A DNA stretch of 10,846 nucleotides from Betaproteobacteria bacterium (lineage in GTDB: Bacteria; Pseudomonadota; Gammaproteobacteria; Burkholderiales; Usitatibacteraceae), in NCBI GenBank assembly GCA_025362705.1, contig JANYFH010000009.1:1-10846 (forward strand), in the 5' to 3' direction. The position numbers and the translations under genes were made by a program. Below, in pieces: positions 1 to 5,616 of this stretch; the stretch's first letter is position 1; the number at the start of each line of letters is the position of its first letter. The notes under the pieces are model-generated. The model was not told the DNA's origin. It saw only the letters and a program-made list of their open reading frames with translations, and made no database searches.

Positions 1-1
1 T

Positions 2-700
2 GATCGCGTCGCGCTTAAAGTCCGGCGCGGTTCGATTCACGCCCTGATCGGCCCCAACGGCGCAGGCAAGACGACAGTGTTTAATTTGCTCACCAAATTT
101 TTGCCGGTGACTGCGGGCTCGATTCTTTATAACGGCCACGACATCACCGCTGAAAAACCGGCGCAGGTGGCGCGTCGTGGCATGGTCAGGTCATTCCAGA
201 TTTCTGCTGTGTTCCCGCATCTGACGGTACTCGAAAATGTGCGCATCGGGCTACAACGAAAACTAGGTACGAGCTTTCATTTCTGGAAATCAGAATCCAG
301 TTTGTATTCGCTCAATGCGCGCGCGCTGGAGCTACTCGATGCGGTTGACCTGACTTCGTTTGCCAATACCCAGACCGTGGAGCTGCCGTATGGTCGCAAA
401 CGCGCGCTCGAAATTGCAACCACGCTGGCGCTCGACCCGGAGCTGATGCTACTCGACGAACCGACACAAGGCATGGGACACGAAGACGTAAGCCGTGTGG
501 TTGACCTTATCCGCAAAGTCGCCGTGAATCGTACCGTGCTCATGGTCGAACACAACATGAGTGTGATCGCCAATTTGTCCGATACGATCACGGTACTGGC
601 GCGCGGCTCGGTACTCGCCGAAGGTCCGTACGAAGTGGTGTCGAAAGATCCGAAAGTGCTCGAAGCGTATGTGGGTACCGTTGAGCCGGAGGCGGCGTGA
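2..700 (+). CDS. livG: LivG-type ABC importer ATPase (5' partial)
   Basis: One of the two cytoplasmic ATPases that power a branched-chain-amino-acid-type (HAAT family) importer. The reading frame is open from the first complete codon at position 2, so the true start lies outside the window; 232 residues are visible and about 20-25 are missing compared with a usual LivG of 250-260. Numbering from the first visible codon: Walker A GPNGAGKT at 17-24, Q-loop Gln66 (SFQIS), signature loop LPYGRKR at 128-134 in place of LSGGQ, Walker B LMLLDE at 148-153 with catalytic Glu153, and H-loop His184 in MVEHNM. The long insertion between the Q-loop and signature is normal for LivG. The stop overlaps the start of livF by 4 nt (GTGA), indicating translational coupling. 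The family call is secure; the exact substrate (leucine-type amino acid, amide, aromatic acid or other) cannot be read from the ATPase. Confidence 0.93.
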   Translation, partial: DRVALKVRRGSIHALIGPNGAGKTTVFNLLTKFLPVTAGSILYNGHDITAEKPAQVARRGMVRSFQISAVFPHLTVLENVRIGLQRKLGTSFHFWKSESSLYSLNARALELLDAVDLTSFANTQTVELPYGRKRALEIATTLALDPELMLLDEPTQGMGHEDVSRVVDLIRKVAVNRTVLMVEHNMSVIANLSDTITVLARGSVLAEGPYEVVSKDPKVLEAYVGTVEPEAA

Positions 701-1413
701 GTGCAGTGACAAACCTGGCATTGCTCAGCGTTTCCAATTTGCAGGCCTGGTATGGCGAGTCGCACATCCTGCATGGCATGGATTTTGAGATCAAGCGCGG
801 TGAACTCATTACGCTGCTTGGGCGCAATGGTTCTGGGCGCACGACTACGCTCAAAGCAATTTTGGGGTTGACCGGTGTTCGCACCGGATCGGTAAAAGTG
901 GATGGCGTTGAGGCTGTTCATCTATCGACGCACCAGATCGCGCGCCTGGGTTTGGGTTATTGCCCGGAGGAGCGCGGAATATTTTCCAGCCTGAGTTGCG
1001 AAGAAAATTTATTGCTGCCGCCCAGAATTGGCGAAGGCGGCATGTCGATCGATGAAATTTACGTGATGTTTCCCAATCTTAAGGAGCGCCGCAACAGCCA
1101 GGGCACGCGCCTATCCGGCGGTGAGCAGCAGATGCTGGCGATGGCACGCATCCTGCGGATGGGAGCAAAAATTTTGCTGCTCGATGAAATCACCGAAGGG
1201 TTGGCGCCGGTCATCGTGCAGACGCTGGGACGCGTGATTCGCGAGCTTAAAGCCAAAGGAATGACCATCATCATGGTCGAACAGAATTTCCGGTTTGCGG
1301 CGCCGCTGGCAGACCGGCATTACGTTGTTGAGCATGGCAAGATTGCGGCAGTGGTCGAGAAGCATGAGCTGGCTGCGAAAGCGGACATGCTGCATGATTA
1401 CCTCGGGGTTTGA
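697..1413 (+). CDS. livF: LivF-type ABC importer ATPase with Arg in the Walker A motif
   Basis: Second ATPase of the HAAT importer, expected to pair with LivG under the LivH-LivM permease. It is 238 residues, the usual LivF length. The GTG start overlaps the livG stop, with GGAGG at 688-692 just upstream (4-nt spacer, rather short). Motifs: Walker A GRNGSGRT at 42-49, where the normally invariant Lys is Arg48 (codon CGC at 838-840); signature LSGGEQ at 139-144; Walker B LLLDE at 160-164; and VEQNF, with Gln196 where most ABC ATPases have the H-loop His. Gln at that place is common in LivF, whereas Arg in the P-loop is not canonical. DEITEGLAP replaces the more usual DEPxEGLAP. The full frame and intact remaining motifs argue against a pseudogene. 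The role is inferred from family and position. Confidence 0.94.
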   Translation: MSAVTNLALLSVSNLQAWYGESHILHGMDFEIKRGELITLLGRNGSGRTTTLKAILGLTGVRTGSVKVDGVEAVHLSTHQIARLGLGYCPEERGIFSSLSCEENLLLPPRIGEGGMSIDEIYVMFPNLKERRNSQGTRLSGGEQQMLAMARILRMGAKILLLDEITEGLAPVIVQTLGRVIRELKAKGMTIIMVEQNFRFAAPLADRHYVVEHGKIAAVVEKHELAAKADMLHDYLGV

Positions 1414-1414
1414 G

Positions 1415-1586
1415 TTTGGGAACCTATGATTAAGTCGCTTTCGAAAAGGTTGTGTTGAGATTGGGGCATATGCAAGGCGCGCGACGAAGGTGCGTTGCCC
1501 GGGCTACCGCACGAGGAGTGCAACGCTGCAGATGCCCCAATATCGACGCAATATTTTCGGAATGGACTTGGTCAGAGGTTCCTTAA
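1415..1586. repeat. 172-bp imperfect inverted repeat filling the livF-binding protein gap
   Basis: Arms 1415-1474 and 1527-1586 pair base for base without a gap (paired positions sum to 3001). Of 60 pairs, 46 are Watson-Crick, 7 are G-T/G-U and 7 are mismatches. The best core is ATTGGGGCAT (1460-1469) against ATGCCCCAAT (1532-1541). Other good blocks are CGAAAA/TTTTCG (1442-1447/1554-1559), AAGTC/GACTT (1432-1436/1565-1569) and GGAACCT/AGGTTCC (1419-1425/1576-1582). The 52-nt loop holds a second small stem, GCGTTGC/GCAACGC (1492-1498/1520-1526). The element starts 2 nt after the livF stop and ends 42 nt before the next ATG. No T-run follows, so it is not a classic intrinsic terminator, and no clear target-site duplication was found. 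It could be a small non-autonomous mobile element (MITE-like) or an mRNA-stabilising or processing hairpin. Confidence 0.85.
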
Positions 1587-1616
1587 ATTGCAAAGCGTGT
1601 GATTTGGATTAACTAC

Positions 1617-1628
1617 AGGAGAGAGAGC
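1617..1628 (+). promoter_or_regulatory. Strong Shine-Dalgarno of the binding-protein gene
   Basis: AGGAGAGAG at 1617-1625 precedes the ATG at 1629; counted from AGGAG (1617-1621) the spacer is 7 nt. It decides the start, because the frame is also open from a GTG at 1599 that has no such site and would place ten charged and polar residues in front of the signal peptide. A TTGCAA at 1588-1593 could be a -35 element, but no convincing -10 follows it, so I do not call a promoter here. Confidence 0.8.
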
Positions 1629-2852
1629 ATGAAACGTAAATTGATAGCGGCCGCAGTCGCGGCGTGTCTGGCAACAGGGCTGTCGGTTGCACAAGCCCAG
1701 CAGGGAAAATTATCCGATGACGTGGTCCGCATCGGTGTCTTGACCGATATGTCCGGCGTGTATGCGGAATACGGCGGGCCGGGTGCTGTAATGGCGGCAA
1801 AGATGGCGGTCGAAGATTTCGGCGGCAAAATGTTCGGCAAGGAAATCCAGGTCGTCAGCGCCGACCATCAAAACAAACCAGACATCGCCAAGAACGTTAC
1901 GCTGCAATGGTTTGACCGCGACAAGGTCGACATGACGGTTGAGAATCTGAATTCTGGCGTGGCGCTCGCAGTGACGGCGCTGGGCAAGGAAAAAAATAAA
2001 ATCACCATCGTCAACGGTGCGGCAAGTGCGCGCCTGACCAATGAGGATTGCGCACCAGCTACCGGCATCCACTATTTGATGGATACGATTGCGCTCGGCA
2101 ATGTGGTCGGCAAAGCGATCGTGAAAGACGGCGGCGACAGTTGGTTCTTCCTCACAGCTGACTATGCGTTTGGACATTCGCTTGAAAAAGACACCGGCGA
2201 AGTCGTTAAGGCGGCTGGGGGCAAAGTTCTTGGTGCGGTCCGTCACCCACTTTCAACAGGCGATTTCTCATCATTCTTGTTGCAGGCGCAAACGTCGGGC
2301 GCGAAGATTATTGGCCTCGCGAATGCTGGCGGCGACACCGTTAACAGCATCAAGTCTGCTGCTGAGTTTGGCATTACGCAGAAACAGAATCTGGCGGCGT
2401 TGCTGATGCTGATCACGGATGTGAATGCGGTCGGCCTGAAGACAGCGCAGGGCTTGTACCTGACCGAAGGCTGGTACTGGGATATGAATCCGGAAACGCG
2501 TGCATGGGCCAAGAGGTACGAAGACCGCATGAAGAAAAAGCCCAATTCAAATCACGCCAGCGTTTATTCGGCGACCCTGCATTATCTGAATGCCGTCAAA
2601 GCAGCCGGTACCGACGATACCGCAGCGGTGATGAAGAAAATGCATGAAATGCCGATCAACGACATGTTCGCGAAAAACGGCAAGATTCGTGAAGATGGCC
2701 GCATGGTGCACGACATGTATTTGTTCCAGGTGAAATCGCCCGCAGAATCGAAGGCACCGTGGGATTACTACAAGCTCAAGGGAACGGTAAAAGGCGATGA
2801 TGCATTCCAGTCGTTGGCCAACTCACGCTGCCCGCAGTTCAAGAAGTCGTAG
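1629..2852 (+). CDS. Periplasmic substrate-binding protein of HAAT-type ABC importer (LivK-like)
   Basis: Extracytoplasmic receptor that captures the ligand and delivers it to LivHM. It is 407 residues from the ATG at 1629. Residues 1-23 form a Sec signal peptide: basic MKRK, an Ala-rich core, and a cleavage site AQA|QQ between 23 and 24. The mature protein opens with VVRIGVLTDMSGVYAEYGGPG, typical of type I periplasmic-binding folds (Peripla_BP_6), and carries the hinge-region pattern around TADYAFGHS and the ANAGGDT block. Two cysteines remain after processing, Cys141 (NEDCAP) and Cys401 near the C-terminus (SRCPQFKK). They may form a disulfide, which is an inference. The position between ATPase and permease genes supports the importer role. 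The ligand cannot be deduced: this subfamily includes receptors for branched-chain amino acids, amides and aromatic acids, so the name livK is withheld. Confidence 0.93.
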   Translation: MKRKLIAAAVAACLATGLSVAQAQQGKLSDDVVRIGVLTDMSGVYAEYGGPGAVMAAKMAVEDFGGKMFGKEIQVVSADHQNKPDIAKNVTLQWFDRDKVDMTVENLNSGVALAVTALGKEKNKITIVNGAASARLTNEDCAPATGIHYLMDTIALGNVVGKAIVKDGGDSWFFLTADYAFGHSLEKDTGEVVKAAGGKVLGAVRHPLSTGDFSSFLLQAQTSGAKIIGLANAGGDTVNSIKSAAEFGITQKQNLAALLMLITDVNAVGLKTAQGLYLTEGWYWDMNPETRAWAKRYEDRMKKKPNSNHASVYSATLHYLNAVKAAGTDDTAAVMKKMHEMPINDMFAKNGKIREDGRMVHDMYLFQVKSPAESKAPWDYYKLKGTVKGDDAFQSLANSRCPQFKKS

Positions 2853-2868
2853 TCCTTAATGTCGTACG

Positions 2869-2902
2869 GTCGGGTCGGCTCGCATTCGCAAGCTGGCTCG
2901 AC
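2869..2902 (+). promoter_or_regulatory. Intercistronic hairpin between binding-protein gene and livH
   Basis: Arms 2869-2883 and 2888-2902 form a 15-pair stem with a 4-nt loop (ATTC). Eleven pairs are Watson-Crick, three are G-U and one is a C-A mismatch at 2881/2890. It starts 16 nt after the binding-protein stop and ends 18 nt before the livH ATG. There is no U-tract, so full termination is unlikely. Known parallels, such as the malE-malF intercistronic structures of enteric bacteria, protect the upstream binding-protein mRNA from 3' exonucleases and lower permease expression. That function here is inferred from placement only. Confidence 0.7.
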
Positions 2903-2920
2903 AAATCCTGTTGAAATGAC

Positions 2921-3808
2921 ATGACTGAAATTTTCGGCGTTCCTATCCAGGCCTTCATGGGCCAGCTCACCATCGGGCTGGTCAACGGCGCGTTTTACGC
3001 GATGCTGTCGCTTGGTCTCGCCGTGATTTTCGGTATGCTGAACATTGTCAATTTCGCTCACGGCGCGCTCTACATGATGGGCGCGATGTTTTCGTGGATG
3101 CTGCTTAAATATGCAGACGTCAATTACTGGTTTGCACTGGTGCTGGCGCCGGTCGGGGTTGGCATCGTCGGCGTCATTATTGAGAAAACGATGTTGCGCT
3201 GGTTGTATCAGCTCGATCATCTCTACGGTTTGCTGCTCACGTTCGGACTGGCTCTGATACTCGAAGGCGCGTTTCGCGAAGCATACGGGTCATCAGGCGC
3301 CCCCTACGATGCTCCCGATGTATTTAAGGGGGTGTTCAATCTCGGTTTCATGTTCCTGCCGAAATATCGTGCCTGGGTGGTTTTCGCTTCGGCCGTGGTC
3401 TGTATTGCAACGTGGTACATGATTGAAAAAACCAAGCTCGGTGCCTATCTGCGTGCCGGGACGGAAAATCCAAAACTGGTACAGGCATTTGGTATCAATG
3501 TTCCCTTGATGGTGACATTGACCTACGCCTTTGGGGTCGGCCTCGCTGGTCTGGCCGGCGTGCTTGCAGCGCCTGTCTATCAGGTCAGCGCATTGATGGG
3601 ATCAAACATCATCATTGTCGTGTTTGCCGTGGTCGTGATTGGCGGCATGGGATCGATCATGGGTTCTATTCTTACGGGTCTCGCACTCGGCATTATCGAG
3701 GGGCTGACCAAGGTGTTTTATCCTGAAGCATCATCGACGGTGGTGTACATCATCATGGTGATCGTGCTGCTGATTCGTCCGACCGGTCTTTTCGGGCGCG
3801 AGAAATGA
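2921..3808 (+). CDS. livH: LivH-type ABC importer permease
   Basis: Inner-membrane permease subunit of the HAAT importer (BPD_transp_2 family), 295 residues, the family's normal size. It is very hydrophobic, with roughly eight predicted membrane segments. Diagnostic stretches are GLVNGAFYAMLSLGLAVIFG followed by NIVNFAHGALYMMGA (residues 19-55), the cytoplasmic coupling loop TKLGAYLRAGTENPKLVQAFGIN (171-193) that should contact an ATPase, and VVIGGMGSIMGSILTG (238-253). The ATG at 2921 lacks a clear Shine-Dalgarno site (upstream is TTGAAATGAC), so initiation may be weak, in keeping with lower permease than receptor output. It overlaps livM by 4 nt (ATGA), suggesting coupled translation of the two permease halves. 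Confidence 0.95.
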   Translation: MTEIFGVPIQAFMGQLTIGLVNGAFYAMLSLGLAVIFGMLNIVNFAHGALYMMGAMFSWMLLKYADVNYWFALVLAPVGVGIVGVIIEKTMLRWLYQLDHLYGLLLTFGLALILEGAFREAYGSSGAPYDAPDVFKGVFNLGFMFLPKYRAWVVFASAVVCIATWYMIEKTKLGAYLRAGTENPKLVQAFGINVPLMVTLTYAFGVGLAGLAGVLAAPVYQVSALMGSNIIIVVFAVVVIGGMGSIMGSILTGLALGIIEGLTKVFYPEASSTVVYIIMVIVLLIRPTGLFGREK

Positions 3809-4731
3809 ACAAGACAGCAACGCTCTACCTGGTCCTGCTGATTGCGGCTGTCATAGCGCCGTTCGTCGGTTACCCGGTTTTTCTGATGACCTGTCTTTGC
3901 TTTGGCTTGTTTGCGTGTGCATTCAATTTGCTCATCGGCTTTACGGGATTGCTTTCGTTTGGCCACGCCATGTTTTTCGGTCTGGCGGCCTACGTCTGCG
4001 GACACGCTGCCAAGGAGTGGGGCTGGACACCGGAGGTCGCAGTGATTTTCGCAACCGCCTGTACGGCAGTCCTTGGTTACGTGGTCGGCTGGCTTGCGGT
4101 GCGCCGACAGGGGATTTACTTTGCAATGGTGACGCTGGCGCTGTCGCAGATGGTTTACTTCTTTTGTGTACAGGCACCGTTCACATACGCCGAAGATGGC
4201 ATCCAGAGCATTCCGCGCGGAAAATTTCTTGGCCTCATCGATCTCACCAGCGATACGGCGATGTATTTCTTTGTGCTGGCATTTTTCATCTTTGGCTTCT
4301 GGTTGATTCAGCGCATCATCTATTCGCCGTTCGGCCAAGTCCTGAAATCAATCCGGGAAAATGAACCGCGTGCACTTTCGCTGGGCTATGACGTCGACAA
4401 ATACAAGCTCATGGCCTTTGTCTTGTCTGCCGCCATCGCTGGCTTGGCAGGTGCGGTGAAGTCGCTGGCACTGGGAATTGCAACGTTGACGGATGTCGGC
4501 TGGCAGATGTCGGGTGAAGTTGTGCTGATGACGCTTTTGGGCGGCATGGGCACGATCCTTGGGCCGGTAGTCGGTGCGAGCGCGATCATCACCATGCAGA
4601 ATTATCTATCTGGCCTTGGTTCATGGGTGACGATCATCATGGGTGTGACCTTCGTCATTTGCGTGCTGCTATTTCGGCGTGGAATCGTTGGCGAAATCGA
4701 GTATCGGTTCGGCAAAAAGACCTCGAAATAG
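3805..4731 (+). CDS. livM: LivM-type ABC importer permease
   Basis: Second inner-membrane permease subunit, 308 residues, expected to dimerise with LivH. Family features: LLIGFTGLLSFGHAMFFGLAAY (residues 42-63), the coupling loop SPFGQVLKSIRENEPRALSLGYDVDKYK (174-201) and LLGGMGTILGPVVGA (244-258), with about eight to ten membrane segments. The C-terminus is short and basic (RFGKKTSK), so this is a plain LivM and not a LivM-LivG fusion. Its ATG lies inside the livH stop (ATGA). It is the last gene of the importer cluster. I see no convincing intrinsic terminator downstream; only a 5-bp hairpin, CACCG-CTT-CGGTG at 4754-4766 without a T-run, lies before the next promoter. Confidence 0.95.
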   Translation: MNKTATLYLVLLIAAVIAPFVGYPVFLMTCLCFGLFACAFNLLIGFTGLLSFGHAMFFGLAAYVCGHAAKEWGWTPEVAVIFATACTAVLGYVVGWLAVRRQGIYFAMVTLALSQMVYFFCVQAPFTYAEDGIQSIPRGKFLGLIDLTSDTAMYFFVLAFFIFGFWLIQRIIYSPFGQVLKSIRENEPRALSLGYDVDKYKLMAFVLSAAIAGLAGAVKSLALGIATLTDVGWQMSGEVVLMTLLGGMGTILGPVVGASAIITMQNYLSGLGSWVTIIMGVTFVICVLLFRRGIVGEIEYRFGKKTSK

Positions 4732-4788
4732 TCGTCCATTCCAGGGCCGGCTACACCGCTTCGGTGCGCAGAAACTGCATGCCGCATG

Positions 4789-4816
4789 CTGAATTCTGAC
4801 GCCACTCGTCTATAAT
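4789..4816 (+). promoter_or_regulatory. Sigma-70-type promoter of the etfBA-acyl-CoA dehydrogenase operon
   Basis: A perfect -10 hexamer TATAAT lies at 4811-4816. The best -35 is CTGAAT at 4789-4794 with a 16-bp spacer, only a 3/6 match to TTGACA, so an activator or the strong -10 must compensate. Predicted transcription would begin near 4822-4825, giving an untranslated leader of about 40 nt to the ATG at 4865. The promoter shows that etfBA is transcribed apart from the liv genes. Its -35 region carries two GCATGC copies (4777-4782 and 4784-4789). Confidence 0.72.
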
Positions 4817-4835
4817 TAAAACGGTCGTTTTAATT
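4814..4835. promoter_or_regulatory. Palindromic operator overlapping the etf promoter
   Basis: The 10-bp arm AATTAAAACG (4814-4823) and its exact reverse complement CGTTTTAATT (4826-4835) are separated by two bases. The left arm covers the last half of the TATAAT box and the palindrome centre falls on the predicted transcription start, so a bound protein would block initiation. The shape (AAACG-NN-CGTTT core) suits a dimeric repressor of the TetR family. In beta- and gammaproteobacteria, TetR-type regulators of acyl-CoA metabolism (PsrA, FadP, LiuQ) control such genes, but assignment to any of them is inference. No regulator gene lies in the window. Confidence 0.72.
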
Positions 4836-4864
4836 CCTTTTCTTCTTCCTTTCGTCCTGTGCAT

Positions 4865-5614
4865 ATGAAAATCCTCGTCCCAGTGAAACGTGTGGTTGAT
4901 TACAACGTCAAGGTCCGCGTCAAGGCAGACCAGAGCGGTGTCGAATTGACTAATATCAAAATGTCGATGAACCCGTTCGACGAAATTTCCATTGAAGAAG
5001 CCATCAAGCTGCGGGAAGCTGGCGTGGCGACGGAAATTATTGCTGTCTCCATCGGTGTGACGCAATGTCAGGAAACGTTGCGTACCGCGCTTGCAATGGG
5101 TGCCGATCGCGCGATACTGGTTGAGACCGTTGCCGATGTGCAGCCGCTGGCCGTCGCAAAATTATTGAAGGCTATTTGCGAGAAGGAATCGCCGCAGCTG
5201 GTTATTCTGGGAAAACAAGCGATCGACGATGATTCCAATCAAACCGGACAAATGTTGGCGGCCCTGCTGGATTGGCCGCAGGCTACCTTCGCCTCGAAAG
5301 TGACCGTGACTTCGGGCATGGCCGAGGTAATGCGCGAAATCGACGGCGGCATGGAAACCATCGAGATCAAGTTGCCTGCGATTATCACCACCGATCTGCG
5401 TTTGAATACGCCGCGCTATGCGACGCTGCCAAACATCATGAAGGCCAAGAAGAAACCACTCGATGTGATGACACCGGAAACACTCGGTGTAGACGTCACT
5501 CCTCGATTGAAAACGCTGAAAGTCGTTGAGCCGCCCAAACGTAAGGGTGGCGTGATCGTGACCGATGTCGCCGCACTTATTGACAAGCTGAAGAACGAAG
5601 CGAAGGTGATCTGA
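4865..5614 (+). CDS. etfB: Electron transfer flavoprotein beta subunit
   Basis: Small subunit of the FAD- and AMP-containing ETF heterodimer, which takes electrons from acyl-CoA dehydrogenases and hands them to ETF-quinone oxidoreductase. It is 249 residues from ATG 4865 (MKILVPVKRVVDYNVK), the normal length. A GTG six bases upstream would add only Met-His and is less likely. Visible features: MNPFDEISIEEAIKL near residues 35-49, the AMP-binding stretch LGKQAIDDDSNQTGQ (115-129), the ETF-beta signature around REIDGGMETIEIKLPAIIT (157-175), and the dehydrogenase-recognition loop RLNTPRYATLPNIMKAKKK (179-197). There is no Shine-Dalgarno sequence; the leader just before the ATG is almost pure pyrimidine (4836-4858). 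It is the first gene of the operon, followed after 2 nt by etfA. Confidence 0.96.
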   Translation: MKILVPVKRVVDYNVKVRVKADQSGVELTNIKMSMNPFDEISIEEAIKLREAGVATEIIAVSIGVTQCQETLRTALAMGADRAILVETVADVQPLAVAKLLKAICEKESPQLVILGKQAIDDDSNQTGQMLAALLDWPQATFASKVTVTSGMAEVMREIDGGMETIEIKLPAIITTDLRLNTPRYATLPNIMKAKKKPLDVMTPETLGVDVTPRLKTLKVVEPPKRKGGVIVTDVAALIDKLKNEAKVI

Positions 5615-5616
5615 AC

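Noticed and set aside
277..921. Long open frame on the minus strand spanning livG and livF (214 codons)
   Set aside because: It runs antisense across two genes with intact motifs, has low-complexity Ser/Arg/Thr-rich composition and no recognisable domain; a shadow of codon bias.
1415..1586. The livF-receptor inverted repeat as an intrinsic terminator
   Set aside because: The loop is 52 nt and no T-run follows the 3' arm, so it is better described as a repeat or structured RNA element.
1599..1628. Upstream GTG start for the binding protein
   Set aside because: It has no ribosome site, and it puts ten polar and charged residues ahead of a standard signal peptide; the ATG at 1629 has AGGAGAG at the right distance.
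3718..4338. 206-codon minus-strand frame across the livH-livM junction
   Set aside because: Antisense to conserved transmembrane coding sequence; the translation is rich in Arg, Lys, Gln and Glu, as expected for the complement of hydrophobic codons. No start context or homology.
4754..4766. Small hairpin CACCG-CTT-CGGTG after livM as a terminator
   Set aside because: Only five base pairs and no T-run follows, so it does not meet the pattern of an intrinsic terminator.
4751..5065. Minus-strand frame (104 codons) crossing the etfB promoter
   Set aside because: Lies opposite conserved EtfB codons and the promoter and operator; composition does not suggest a real protein.
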